Positions 42,787 through 52,495 of a stretch of DNA of 61,948 bases are shown here, in pieces. The notes below the pieces were generated by a model. The model was not told where the DNA came from, did not search any database, and saw only the letters and a program-made list of their open reading frames with translations. Source of the stretch: Clostridia bacterium (GTDB lineage Bacteria > Bacillota > Clostridia > Oscillospirales > CAG-272); assembly GCA_017937135.1 (NCBI GenBank), contig JAGBEE010000017.1, positions 1-61,948 of the forward strand, given 5' to 3'. Position 1 is the first letter of the stretch. Each line of letters begins with the position of its first letter. Both the position numbers and the translations under genes were made by a program.

Positions 42787-43668
42787 CTAACGATTTTTTT
42801 GTTTTATTTTTACCTCCTCATAATCTGCATACGATTTAAAGCCCTCTCCTAAAACCTCTTTTGCATCATTTATTATTACAAAGGCTCCTTTATCAATCGT
42901 TTTTATCGCGCCAACAAGCAGGGGAAGCTCCTTTGGGCTTACTACGCAAAGAAGCATTGTTTTTTCCTTGTGAGAATACATTCCCTTACAAGGTATTCCT
43001 GTTATTCCTCTTTTAAATTCCTTTATTACATAAGCTGCAATTTCCTCGCTTTTTTGTGAAAAAATTTGAACTGCCTTTGCTTTGCTTCCTAAGGTTACTG
43101 CTGCATCTGTCACTCTTGAGGAAATGTACATTGATATTATTGAATATATAGTAATTGTTACGCTTTTGAATACTATGCCCGATATAATAATAACTACGGA
43201 GTCGATTATAAGAATTATATTTGCAAGTGAGATGTGGGGTATGAAGCGTTTAATTACTAAGGCTAAAAAATCGCTTCCTCCCGTTGAGGAACTTCGTCTT
43301 ATTACTAAGCCTGTGCCGACTCCTATAAAAGCTCCACCTATAATTGTTGCAAGCATTATATCATCATTATAAATTGGAAAAAGGCTCGTTATTTCAAGAA
43401 ATAAGGTGAAAAAAATTATGCCAACAATCGTTTTTATTACTGATTCCTTACCAAGATATTTATAGCCTATAAAGAATAAGGCAAGGTTTATAGCTATATT
43501 TGTTATTGACATCTTTATATTAAAAAGGTGTAAAAGAATTGTTCCTATTGATGATATGCCCCCTGAGGATATTTTATTTGGTGCCAAAAACATATTTATT
43601 CCAAGAGATATAAGAAATGAACCAAGGGAAATTAACGCAGTGTTTTTTATAAATAAAGCTTCTTTCAT
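42787..43668 (-). CDS. YitT family membrane protein (DUF2179 C-terminus)
   Basis: 293 residues. Five or six membrane helices (about 8-185) carry the YitT motif with GGISSIGTILLH and RRSSSTGGSDFLALVIKRF. The cytoplasmic DUF2179 domain fills the last 80 residues (IAAYVIKEFKRGITGIPCKGMYS ... LCVVSPKELPLL). Common in Firmicutes, role unestablished. Divergent from the potassium transporter genes. Confidence 0.88.
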   Translation of the reverse strand: MKEALFIKNTALISLGSFLISLGINMFLAPNKISSGGISSIGTILLHLFNIKMSITNIAINLALFFIGYKYLGKESVIKTIVGIIFFTLFLEITSLFPIYNDDIMLATIIGGAFIGVGTGLVIRRSSSTGGSDFLALVIKRFIPHISLANIILIIDSVVIIISGIVFKSVTITIYSIISMYISSRVTDAAVTLGSKAKAVQIFSQKSEEIAAYVIKEFKRGITGIPCKGMYSHKEKTMLLCVVSPKELPLLVGAIKTIDKGAFVIINDAKEVLGEGFKSYADYEEVKIKQKNR

Positions 43669-43808
43669 ATAATATCTGCCCTGTTATATTTTAATATTTG
43701 TTTTTTCTGTATAACTATTATCTGCAATTTTATTTTTATTTAATTATTGAAACTTATATTTAATCGTGTTATAATTACATATATATTATTTATCCTTGAG
43801 GAACTAAT

Positions 43809-45170
43809 ATGAAGAAAAAACGCAAGCTTACTCTGTCTACAACGCAAATAATTATGCTTAGCTTTTTATTAGCTATTTTTATAGGTAGTATTTTACTTGT
43901 CTTGCCTATAAGTTCAAGAGGGAGTACCTCTGTTTCCTACATTGATGCTTTATTTACAGCGACAACCGCCACATGTGTAACAGGGTTAGTTACACTGCCA
44001 ACTGCTACAACCTGGAGTATTTTTGGACAGGTCGTAATCTTGATTTTAATACAAATTGGTGGTCTTGGTATTATTACGATTATGGCAGGAGTAATGATTG
44101 CTCTTAACAGAAAAATCGGCTTGAAGGACAGCCAGCTTATTCAAGATGCATTTAATCTTAATACCCTATCGGGTCTTGCAAAATTTGTTAAAAAGGTTCT
44201 TATTGGCACCTTTATAATAGAGGGCATTGGTGCATTACTTTATATGACAGTATTTATACCTGAATTTGGCGCTAAGGGAATTTGGATTTCTGTTTTTAAT
44301 TCGATTTCTGCTTTTTGTAATGCAGGAATTGATATTATTGGCGAAAACAGCCTTTGTGACTATGCATTAAATCCTGTTATAAACATCGTTACGAGTCTTT
44401 TGATTATTCTCGGTGGCTTGGGTTATATTGTTTGGTGGGATGTTATACGAGTATTGAAAAAATTCAAAAAGCAAGGCTTTAAGTGTTTTTCTTCTCTATC
44501 CTTGCACAGTAAAATCGCCTTATTAACAACTATTGCTCTTATTTTGGTTGGTGCTTTAGCGATTTTCATATTTGAATATGACAACGCTCTAACCTTAAAG
44601 GAGCTTTCACTTTTTGATAAAATTCAAGTATCGTTTTTCCAATCAGTAACAACAAGAACGGCTGGCTTCGCTTCTGTTCCTCAAGAGAGCTTGACAAATG
44701 CTTCTTCTATTTTTTGTATGCTTTTAATGTTTATCGGTGGTTCTCCTGTTGGAACTGCAGGTGGCATAAAGACTGTTACACTAATCGTACTTTTAGCAAC
44801 TGCAATTTCTACTATTAAAAACAAAAATGAAATCTCTTTATTTCAAAGGAGTCTATCTAAACAGACTACGCGAAAGGCTGTTGCAGTTTTGAGTATGTCA
44901 TTTTTTATAATATTCTTATCAACCGTATCCCTTGCTTTTGTTACCGATGCCTCAGCATTAGATATAGCATATGAGGCTGTGAGCGCTACTGCCACAGTTG
45001 GTCTGACAAGAAACCTTACAGCCTCTCTTAATTTAGCTGGAAAGATAATTATAATTGTGACAATGTATTTAGGACGAATAGGTCCAATTTCATTGGCTGT
45101 TGCTTTTAATTCAAGCAAGGAATCTACAAATAATATTAAAAATCCTACTGAAAATGTTTGTGTCGGATAA
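43809..45170 (+). CDS. Potassium uptake membrane subunit (TrkH/KtrB family)
   Basis: 453 residues. The four M1-P-M2 repeats of the Trk/Ktr/HKT superfamily are visible through their filter segments: TATCVTGL (near 59), SAFCNAGID, TRTAGF (near 291) and ATATVGL (near 396), each with the selectivity Gly. It imports K+ (often with Na+) and depends on the RCK partner encoded next. Length suits KtrB rather than the longer TrkH. The two genes lie 11 bases apart. Confidence 0.9.
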   Translation: MKKKRKLTLSTTQIIMLSFLLAIFIGSILLVLPISSRGSTSVSYIDALFTATTATCVTGLVTLPTATTWSIFGQVVILILIQIGGLGIITIMAGVMIALNRKIGLKDSQLIQDAFNLNTLSGLAKFVKKVLIGTFIIEGIGALLYMTVFIPEFGAKGIWISVFNSISAFCNAGIDIIGENSLCDYALNPVINIVTSLLIILGGLGYIVWWDVIRVLKKFKKQGFKCFSSLSLHSKIALLTTIALILVGALAIFIFEYDNALTLKELSLFDKIQVSFFQSVTTRTAGFASVPQESLTNASSIFCMLLMFIGGSPVGTAGGIKTVTLIVLLATAISTIKNKNEISLFQRSLSKQTTRKAVAVLSMSFFIIFLSTVSLAFVTDASALDIAYEAVSATATVGLTRNLTASLNLAGKIIIIVTMYLGRIGPISLAVAFNSSKESTNNIKNPTENVCVG

Positions 45171-45181
45171 GGAGCTTTTTT

Positions 45182-45832
45182 ATGAGTATAAATAAATCGT
45201 ATGCGGTATTTGGTCTTGGCAGGTATGGCTTAGCTGTAGCTAAGGAGCTTGTTGATAACGGAGCTGACGTTTTGGCTATTGATAATGACGAGGGCATTGT
45301 TAATTCTGCTATTTCTGACATTCCATTTTGCAAATGCGCAGATATTACTGATCCCGAGGTAGTTAAAAATCTTGGTATTTCAAATATAGATGTTGTCATT
45401 ATTGCAATGGCAAATAACCTTGAAGCAAGTGTAATGGCAGTTATGCTTTGCAAGGAGCTTGGCGTTAAAACAGTAATTGCTAAATGTGCAAATGAAATGC
45501 ATAGAAAAATTCTAATCAGGGTTGGTGCTGATAAGGTTGTGTTCCCAGAAAATGAATCGGGAATTAGACTTGCGAAGAATCTTTTAAGCTCTGGCTTTGT
45601 TGACGTTATTGAATTATCAAATGACGTATCTATTATAGAGCTTGACGTAAAGCCTGATTGGGTCGGTAAAACACTTATTGAACTAAATCTAAGAAAAAAA
45701 TATTCTATTAACGTTATAGCAATTCGTCAAGAAGAAGCCCTTATAACAAGCATAGACCCTAATATTAAGCTGGAAAAAACCATGCAATTAGTAGTAATCG
45801 TAAATACATCAAAAATTGACAAGCTAAAATAA
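45182..45832 (+). CDS. Potassium uptake regulatory subunit (TrkA/KtrA, RCK domain)
   Basis: 216 residues. An RCK_N Rossmann domain (VFGLGRYGLAVAKELVDNGADVL, about residues 8-30, with the terminal acid in AIDND) is followed by an RCK_C domain from about 140. It forms the octameric ring that binds ATP/ADP or NAD and gates the membrane subunit. GGAG precedes the ATG at 45182; a longer reading frame overlaps the end of the membrane subunit gene without a ribosome site. Confidence 0.92.
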   Translation: MSINKSYAVFGLGRYGLAVAKELVDNGADVLAIDNDEGIVNSAISDIPFCKCADITDPEVVKNLGISNIDVVIIAMANNLEASVMAVMLCKELGVKTVIAKCANEMHRKILIRVGADKVVFPENESGIRLAKNLLSSGFVDVIELSNDVSIIELDVKPDWVGKTLIELNLRKKYSINVIAIRQEEALITSIDPNIKLEKTMQLVVIVNTSKIDKLK

Positions 45833-45852
45833 TGCTTTCTTAAGGAAATAAA

Positions 45853-47796
45853 ATGAATAATAAAAAACTGTATTCATATAGCATTATGCCACTTCTAACA
45901 GAAAACCTAGAACAAATTTGTCAGGACATAAAAATACAATACGAAAGTGGCGTTTCAAGCTGCGCTCTTTTCTCAATGACGCTTGTGCCCGAGGGAAATC
46001 CCCCTTCTGATAAGGTACATGTTTTATGTGAAAAATTTGCAGAATTCAAAAACAGGCTTGATGAAATGGGACTAAAATGTGGCGTTTTAGTACAGGCGAG
46101 CGTTGGTCATGGTTGGGTTTTGGGAGATATGTTTCCCTATCAACAGCATGTAAATTTTACGAATGGTAAGGCTGTGCGCTCGGTGTGTCCATTGGATGAG
46201 GGCTTTAAGGACTACATATATAATGTAATGGCAACTATTGCATCATATGAACCAGAATGTATTATGGTCGATGACGACTTTCGCACAATCTGGTACAAGG
46301 GAGAGGGCTGTGCTTGCCCTTTGCATATGGCTGAGTTTAATAGACTTGCAGGCAGTAGCTTAACTGACAGAGAGCTTTGGGAGATTGTAAACAGTAGCTC
46401 GTTAAAGAAAAAGGAATATACTGATTTATTCATAAAAACGCAAAGGGATTCTCTTGTTGAATGTGCTAAGGTTATGCGCGCAGGAATTGATAGCGTTAAT
46501 CCCAATTTGCCTGCCTCATACTGCTGTTGTGGAAATAACGCAGAGTTTGCTTATGAAATTGCAAGCGTATTGGCAGGAGAAGGCAATCCCATTACAGTAA
46601 GAATAAACAATGGTAATTATACACCTGCCGGTGCAAGACATTTCAGCAGAGCCTTCCACCGTGCAGCAACACAAATTGCTAAATTAAAGGGCAAGGCTGA
46701 TATCATTCTTGCCGAAACTGACACCTGCCCACAAAATAGATATAGCACAGGCGCTATGTCGCTTCATACACATTATACGGGTACAATTTTAGAGGGTGCA
46801 AACGGCGCTAAGCATTGGATTACACGTTTAATTACGTATGAGGACAAAAGCGGAGTTGCTTATAGACGTATTCTTAGCAAGAATTATGGATTTTATCAAA
46901 GGCTTGCTGAGCTTGTACCCACCCTAAAATGGCGTGGATGTAGAATCTTTACTCCGTCCGAGCCTGACTTTACATATGGCAGAATCAAGGAGGAATGGGA
47001 CGGATGGAGCTACTGTGTGCTTGAAAGACTTGGCTTGCCTATGTATTTTTCAAGTGAGGCTGGTGGCGTTACCTGTCTTGAGGGTGATGTAGATACACGA
47101 TTAAGTGATGATGAAATAATGGAGCTTTTAAAGCATCCTTTATTTTTGGCATCTGATACAGCAAAAAATCTTATAGGGCGTGGCTTTGGTAAATATTTAG
47201 GCGTTGATGTTCGGGAATGGAGTGGCAAGGAGCCTGTGCGTGAAATATTTAATTCAAATGGCAAGCACACAAAAGTACAAATGAAAGCAATGGAGCTTAT
47301 TCCTCTTTCAAATGATACTGTTACTGATTCTTACGTTTATAATACAGTTGACTACGAAAGCTATGAAAGGCTATTCCCTGCTACAACCATATTTAAAAAC
47401 GAGCTGGGCGGTACTATTTTTGTATTTTGCGGCACCCCTGTGGCTAATTTTGACATTTCAGAGGCGTTTTCATTTCTTAACTATTCAAGAAAAGAACAGC
47501 TTATTCGTATGTTAAAAATGACAGGCGAAATGCCCCTTTATTACCCAAATGACGAAGAGGTATATTTAAAGTGTGCTGATATGGCTGACGGGCGTGTTTT
47601 CTGTGCAGTATTTAATATCGGTCTTGACCCTATTGATAGTTTAGAGCTTGCTTGTGAATTTAATGCTAAGAAAATTAGGATGCTTATGCCAGATGGAAGC
47701 GAAAAAGAGGTTGGATTCACCTTTGAAAATGGCATATACACGCTTGATATTCCTTGCAAAACGCTCGACCCTGTGGTTCTTTTTATAGAAAAATGA
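45853..47796 (+). CDS. Uncharacterised probable TIM-barrel glycoside hydrolase
   Basis: 647 residues. The first 350 residues alternate short strands and helices as in a TIM barrel: KCGVLVQASVGHGW, then ECIMVDDDFRT (acidic cluster after a strand, near 137-147) and KADIILAETDTCPQ (near 287). Residues about 350-540 look like a Rossmann-like or GH42 trimerisation-type domain, and a beta-sandwich ends the protein. No signal peptide. I cannot assign a CAZy family; the layout resembles GH42-like enzymes. Context (downstream amidohydrolase, 29 bases apart) suggests a two-gene catabolic operon with the next gene. Confidence 0.5.
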   Translation: MNNKKLYSYSIMPLLTENLEQICQDIKIQYESGVSSCALFSMTLVPEGNPPSDKVHVLCEKFAEFKNRLDEMGLKCGVLVQASVGHGWVLGDMFPYQQHVNFTNGKAVRSVCPLDEGFKDYIYNVMATIASYEPECIMVDDDFRTIWYKGEGCACPLHMAEFNRLAGSSLTDRELWEIVNSSSLKKKEYTDLFIKTQRDSLVECAKVMRAGIDSVNPNLPASYCCCGNNAEFAYEIASVLAGEGNPITVRINNGNYTPAGARHFSRAFHRAATQIAKLKGKADIILAETDTCPQNRYSTGAMSLHTHYTGTILEGANGAKHWITRLITYEDKSGVAYRRILSKNYGFYQRLAELVPTLKWRGCRIFTPSEPDFTYGRIKEEWDGWSYCVLERLGLPMYFSSEAGGVTCLEGDVDTRLSDDEIMELLKHPLFLASDTAKNLIGRGFGKYLGVDVREWSGKEPVREIFNSNGKHTKVQMKAMELIPLSNDTVTDSYVYNTVDYESYERLFPATTIFKNELGGTIFVFCGTPVANFDISEAFSFLNYSRKEQLIRMLKMTGEMPLYYPNDEEVYLKCADMADGRVFCAVFNIGLDPIDSLELACEFNAKKIRMLMPDGSEKEVGFTFENGIYTLDIPCKTLDPVVLFIEK

Positions 47797-47825
47797 TAAT
47801 ATAAATCTTACTTTTGGAGGAGATT

Positions 47826-48884
47826 ATGATAAACGAAAAAATTATTGATTCACATTTACACATTGAGGCTTGGAAAAATGACTCCGGTTCATTTATTGAT
47901 GGGTTTGAGGAGCACAGAGAGGTTTCGGGTCTTGCATCTATGAATATTTGCTCTGTTCCATCTAAGTACAGAATTTTAACTAACAATATTATGCTTGGCT
48001 TTTATAAGCTGGCGCATCCAAATACATATATTCACGGCAGTGTTGACCACATCGTGCCTCCGAATCGTGACGATATGCCAAAGGATATGGACTTGGTAAC
48101 TCAATACAAGGAAATTATGGAACTTGGCTTTGACGGAATAAAAATGCTCGAGGGTAAGCCCACATATTTAAAGCCTCTTGGTGGAAGTCTTAATACTCCT
48201 TCCTTGGATAGGCTCTTTAGCGAGATGGAACGCGACGGGGTGCATATTGTATTTCACGTAAATGACCCTGATGAGTTTTGGGACAAGGATAGAGCTCCAT
48301 CGTGGGCATTCCCAGATTGGTTCTATGGTGATGGCACATACCCCTCGTACGAAGAAATCTATTCGCAGGTTGATAAAATTCTTAATGACCACCCGAATTT
48401 AAAGGTGACCTTTGCACACTTCTATTTTCGTAGCAAGGAGCCTCAAAAGCTGATAGAGCTTTTTGAAAAATACCCCGAGGTGTGTGTGGATTTAACGCCT
48501 GGAACTGAAATGTACGGAGCATTTGAGGATGCGCGCGATTACTACAAGGAATTCTTTAAAAAGTACTCTGAGCGTGTTATGGTTGGAACTGACGGAACTT
48601 TCCCTTGGCCTACGAAGGGGCACGCTTGGTGCATTGATGTTTTGTATCGTTATCTTGCGACTGACGAGGCTATAATGGCGTTCAATGACAGAATACTAAC
48701 AGGTATAAATCTACCCAAGGAGCACAAGGAAAATATTCTTTACAAAAACTTTGAAAGACGTGTTGGCGACAAACCAAGAGCTATAGATAAGGCTAAATTC
48801 AAGGCGTATATTGACAAGTACAAGCATCTTTTAGAAAACGATTCCTTGAAAGAAATAGAGCCTCTTTACAACAAATATCTTTAA
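47826..48884 (+). CDS. Amidohydrolase family protein (amidohydrolase_2 type)
   Basis: 352 residues. A metal-dependent TIM barrel of the ACMSD/amidohydrolase_2 branch: HLH near residues 10-12 after strand 1, HVNDPDEFW in the middle, FAHFYF (third His) and VGTDGTFPW carrying the catalytic Asp. Members decarboxylate or hydrolyse small cyclic or aromatic acids or lactones. The ATG at 47826 follows GGAGGAG; the in-frame TTG four codons upstream overlaps that site. It is likely co-transcribed with the preceding TIM-barrel gene. Confidence 0.82.
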   Translation: MINEKIIDSHLHIEAWKNDSGSFIDGFEEHREVSGLASMNICSVPSKYRILTNNIMLGFYKLAHPNTYIHGSVDHIVPPNRDDMPKDMDLVTQYKEIMELGFDGIKMLEGKPTYLKPLGGSLNTPSLDRLFSEMERDGVHIVFHVNDPDEFWDKDRAPSWAFPDWFYGDGTYPSYEEIYSQVDKILNDHPNLKVTFAHFYFRSKEPQKLIELFEKYPEVCVDLTPGTEMYGAFEDARDYYKEFFKKYSERVMVGTDGTFPWPTKGHAWCIDVLYRYLATDEAIMAFNDRILTGINLPKEHKENILYKNFERRVGDKPRAIDKAKFKAYIDKYKHLLENDSLKEIEPLYNKYL

Positions 48885-48892
48885 TGAAATTT

Positions 48893-48924
48893 AGACACAG
48901 GGTCCATTATCCTGTGTCTTTTTC
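48893..48924 (+). terminator. Rho-independent terminator after the amidohydrolase
   Basis: AGACACAGG (48893-48901) pairs with CCTGTGTCT (48911-48919), followed by TTTTT. Confidence 0.85.
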
Positions 48925-49013
48925 TGTATTTTTGTTGGTTTTTAATGTTGATGCTGCTTCCTATCTTAAGAGAAAACGATATAGTATTATATTCTATATT
49001 ATATATTTATATA

Positions 49014-49042
49014 TTGACAATTTCTACTATTTATGCTATAAT
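49014..49042 (+). promoter_or_regulatory. Sigma-A promoter of the MoxR-VWA operon
   Basis: TTGACA (49014-49019) and TATAAT (49037-49042), spacing 17 bases, exact consensus. Leader about 100 bases. Confidence 0.85.
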
Positions 49043-49083
49043 ACTACATAATAATGGACTAGTCTTATTTTCTTTTTCAGCTT

Positions 49084-49107
49084 AGCACTTTTAATTAAGT
49101 GCTTTTT
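49084..49107 (+). promoter_or_regulatory. Attenuator-like hairpin in the MoxR operon leader
   Basis: AGCACTT (49084-49090) pairs with AAGTGCT (49097-49103), followed by TTTT. It lies between the promoter and the first gene, where a terminator would reduce the whole operon. The stem is short and no competing antiterminator is obvious. Confidence 0.4.
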
Positions 49108-49149
49108 AAATGTCCTTATATTATACGCGTTTTAGAAAGGAGAGCTTAA

Positions 49150-50619
49150 ATGAGCGAGGGATTTAACAATCTAAAGAAAAAACTAAAAATAAATGCTATT
49201 TTAAGCACTATCCTTTCGGGATTAGGCTCAGGAGTGCTCATCACTTCTCTTTTGTTGCTTATATTTAAGCTGAGCGCGCTTGACTTTAACCCATTATTTA
49301 TTTTAATTGGAGTCGCTGCTTCTCTTATTACAGCTTCAATTATATTTGTTTGCCTATATCCATTTGATTTAAGACTTGCAAAATATATTGACAAAAGGCT
49401 TGGTGGTAAGGAGGAGGCGCAAACCATGCTCGCCTGCAAGGACAAAAGTGGCGATATGGTTGAGCTTCAAAGAGCTTCCACTAATTCAAGAATATTAGCT
49501 ATACCAAAAAAAGAAACACGGATTCTTTCTATGTGGATAAGCGCTGGCGTTATGGTGCTTGCAACCATTATGCTTATAATTGCCCTTGTTGTGCCAAAGG
49601 CAGCTGTGCCTGAGCCTCCTAAGGAGCCTGAAAAGGAATTTGAATTTACAGACGAAAAGCTAACAGCTCTACAAAACCTTATCGATTCTGTAAAGGAATC
49701 AAAGCTACAGGACGATGTGAAAAGCAACGTCGTTTTAGAGCTTGAGGCGCTACTTGACAAGCTTTATATTGAAGAGGGCGAGAAGCCTGTTACTGAAAAG
49801 GAAATGAAGACGTTGGTTGTTGACACCATTCTCTCTTGCAGAGCTTTAATCGACAAGGTTGATTATTGTGATGATATAGGAGTCTTACTTATAAAAAGCA
49901 ACCACGACTTTTTAACGGAGCTTGGCACGGCGCTTATTGATTATGACTCAGCTCTTTTGCGCGATGCTATTGAAAATGTAAAAAAGAACACAAATGCTTC
50001 TAATGTTGATGATACGCTTGACAAAATTTACACCGAGCTTCCATCGGCATTAAAGGAAGCTAATGCCCCTAATGACTATACGGTATATATAGCCTTTAAC
50101 ACATTTTTAAATGAGGTTAATCGAATAATCGAGGGACGCAAAAACGGTTATTCCGTTGGTGCTGCGCTTGAATTCTTTAACAAAGCACTACCACCTTTAT
50201 TTGATTCATTGACAAGTAGACTTCCTATTGAGAAATCAAACGAGGAGCAAAAAGAATACATAACTAAAAGGCTGATGGAAATCTTTGGTATTACTGAAAA
50301 AGACGTTTTCGGTGATGATAAGAACCAAGCAACTAACCCAGAAGCGCCAAAGCCCGATGATGACAACAAGCAAAATGAGGGCGGTATGGGTAGTGGAAAT
50401 ACTATTTTTGGAAGTAACGAATTAGTTTATTATCCTAAGCTTGATATAATTACCGAATATGGTACTGTAATTGACGGAAGCACAACTGTAATCGGCGAAT
50501 ATTATGCAAGAGTTATTGAGGCAATTATGAATGGCAATTACAGCCCTGAGGTTGCCGATTATTTGAGAGATTATTTTAATCATTTATACAACACTTCAGA
50601 AAATGAGGGAGAGGAATAA
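49150..50619 (+). CDS. Membrane protein of the MoxR-VWA operon, unknown family
   Basis: 489 residues. Two N-terminal membrane helices (about 19-40, 48-71) and a third near 122-146 are followed by a large extracytoplasmic domain. That domain is helical and charged with an acidic, proline-rich start (PEPPKEPEKEFEF), and a low-complexity linker near 395-415 (NPEAPKPDDDNKQNEGG). I do not recognise the family. AGGAG precedes the ATG. It is the first gene of the operon, two bases ahead of the MoxR ATPase gene, and may be a membrane partner or client of that complex. Confidence 0.7.
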   Translation: MSEGFNNLKKKLKINAILSTILSGLGSGVLITSLLLLIFKLSALDFNPLFILIGVAASLITASIIFVCLYPFDLRLAKYIDKRLGGKEEAQTMLACKDKSGDMVELQRASTNSRILAIPKKETRILSMWISAGVMVLATIMLIIALVVPKAAVPEPPKEPEKEFEFTDEKLTALQNLIDSVKESKLQDDVKSNVVLELEALLDKLYIEEGEKPVTEKEMKTLVVDTILSCRALIDKVDYCDDIGVLLIKSNHDFLTELGTALIDYDSALLRDAIENVKKNTNASNVDDTLDKIYTELPSALKEANAPNDYTVYIAFNTFLNEVNRIIEGRKNGYSVGAALEFFNKALPPLFDSLTSRLPIEKSNEEQKEYITKRLMEIFGITEKDVFGDDKNQATNPEAPKPDDDNKQNEGGMGSGNTIFGSNELVYYPKLDIITEYGTVIDGSTTVIGEYYARVIEAIMNGNYSPEVADYLRDYFNHLYNTSENEGEE

Positions 50620-50621
50620 AA

Positions 50622-51599
50622 ATGGAAAACATCGAAAAGGTACAGCAGTTTAGTGAGGCTGTCAAGAAAATAAAGAGCGAATTAAGAAAAGACGTTGTTG
50701 GTCAAAACGAAATAGTTGATAATGTTATTATCGCCATTATTGCAGGTGGTAACGTGTTGCTTGAGGGTATTCCAGGTGTTGGAAAGACACGTCTTGTACG
50801 TTCACTTGGAAAGGTGCTTTCCCTTCCATTCTCAAGAATTCAGTTTACGCCAGACCTTATGCCTTCTGACGTAACAGGTACAAACGTAATTGAAAAGACT
50901 CCTGACGGAAAAATGGTTTCATCCTTCCGTCCTGGTCCTATATTTGCAAATCTTGTGCTTGCTGACGAAATTAACCGTGCAACCCCTAAGACACAGTCGG
51001 CAATGCTTGAGGTAATGCAGGAGCACAAAATCACAGTTGCAGGTCAAAGATATGAGCTTAAGGAGCCATTTTTCGTGCTTGCTACTGAAAACCCAATTGA
51101 GCAGGATGGTACATATCCATTACCAGAGGCGCAGATGGACCGTTTTGTATTCAAGCTACTTATGCAGTTTCCCTCTGATAAGGAAATTGTCGATATCGTA
51201 AATATGACACAAATCACAATGGACGAAACCGCTGAGGCTGTTATTGACGATCAAGCTATTCTTGATATGAGAAGGCTTGCATCTACTGTTCCTGTAATTG
51301 ATGAGGTTGTAAATTATGCTGCAAGGCTCGTTTCTGGCACACATCCAGAGCTTAACAAGAGTGAAACAGCGAAGAAATACATAAAATACGGTGCATCTCC
51401 ACGTGCTGCACAGGCTCTTATCTCCTGTGCCAAGGTGCGCGCTCTAATTAATGGACGCTATAATGTTGCCTATGAGGATATTGATGCGCTTGCTATTCCT
51501 GTTTTACGTCATAGAATTAAAATCAACTATACAGCAGTAAATGAAAAATTGAGCGTTGACAATGTAATTTCACTACTTGTAAAGGAAACAAAAAGGTAA
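50622..51599 (+). CDS. MoxR family AAA+ ATPase
   Basis: 325 residues. Walker A GIPGVGKTRL (near 46-55), Walker B LVLADEINRA (near 107-116), sensor 1 in VLATENPIEQDGTYPLPEAQ (near 148-167) and the C-terminal AAA lid are complete. MoxR ATPases act with VWA-domain proteins as chaperones that activate or assemble enzymes or envelope complexes. It sits in the standard order MoxR-DUF58-VWA-VWA. Eleven bases separate it from the DUF58 gene. Confidence 0.95.
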   Translation: MENIEKVQQFSEAVKKIKSELRKDVVGQNEIVDNVIIAIIAGGNVLLEGIPGVGKTRLVRSLGKVLSLPFSRIQFTPDLMPSDVTGTNVIEKTPDGKMVSSFRPGPIFANLVLADEINRATPKTQSAMLEVMQEHKITVAGQRYELKEPFFVLATENPIEQDGTYPLPEAQMDRFVFKLLMQFPSDKEIVDIVNMTQITMDETAEAVIDDQAILDMRRLASTVPVIDEVVNYAARLVSGTHPELNKSETAKKYIKYGASPRAAQALISCAKVRALINGRYNVAYEDIDALAIPVLRHRIKINYTAVNEKLSVDNVISLLVKETKR

Positions 51600-51610
51600 T
51601 TTAGTTCCAT

Positions 51611-52495
51611 ATGAAAAGTAATTTAATCAATGAGGAGTTTTTGGCACAGGTTGAAATGCTCCAGTCCTTGATTAAAAATAACGTTGGAGGTATGTTCGGA
51701 GGAAACCATCAAAGTAAAACCTATGGCTCCTCGTGCGAATTTGCCGATTATCGTGACTATATCCCCGGTGACGACGTTACAAAAATCGACTGGAACGCCT
51801 TTGCACGCTTTGATAAGCTTTATCAAAAGCTCTTTTTGGACGAGCGACAGATGCATACTAAAATTTATATAGATGCCTCTCGCTCTATGGAATACTCAAA
51901 TCTCGACAAGGCCGAGTGTGCGCTAAAGCTTGCCGCCACTATTGCTTATATTTCCTTGAACGAAATGGACAAGGTATCTATCTATGCAATACGTGACAAA
52001 AAGGTACATACCATAATAAACGGTATGGTTGGCAAGGATGCGTATATAAGCAATATCGGCAAATTAAACGAGGTTGAATTTTCGGGCGACTGCTATATCA
52101 GCGATGCAATTATGCCCGAAAGCGTTGGCTACGGTGATGGTCTTTCCGTTATCATTTCTGACTTTTTAACAGATAACAACTATGAAAATGCCATCAATTA
52201 TCTCAACGATAAACGGCGCGACGTTTTATGTATTCAGCTTTTGTCCAAGGAGGAAATAAATCCACTTATTCGTGGAAAGGTGCATTTCTTTGACTCAGAA
52301 AATGTGTCAAAAGCATACAGAAAAAATATAAATAGAGATATTATAAATGCTTATAGAAAAGCAGTTGAATACGCAACAGGCAGACTAAGGGACCTTTGCG
52401 CATCAATAGGCGCAAGCTATATTCTTGCCTGCGCTGAGGACGACATTGCAGATATATTCTTTGGAAAAATGATAGATATGGGGGTATTGAAATGA
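51611..52495 (+). CDS. DUF58 domain-containing protein
   Basis: 294 residues. The DUF58 signature FADYRDYIPGDDVTKIDWNA (about residues 45-64) is followed by a divergent VWA-like fold with YIDASRSM (near 91-98) as its DxSxS metal site. No membrane helix, unlike many DUF58 proteins, so it is cytoplasmic and probably links the ATPase to membrane VWA partners. Its stop overlaps the next start by four bases. Confidence 0.92.
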   Translation: MKSNLINEEFLAQVEMLQSLIKNNVGGMFGGNHQSKTYGSSCEFADYRDYIPGDDVTKIDWNAFARFDKLYQKLFLDERQMHTKIYIDASRSMEYSNLDKAECALKLAATIAYISLNEMDKVSIYAIRDKKVHTIINGMVGKDAYISNIGKLNEVEFSGDCYISDAIMPESVGYGDGLSVIISDFLTDNNYENAINYLNDKRRDVLCIQLLSKEEINPLIRGKVHFFDSENVSKAYRKNINRDIINAYRKAVEYATGRLRDLCASIGASYILACAEDDIADIFFGKMIDMGVLK

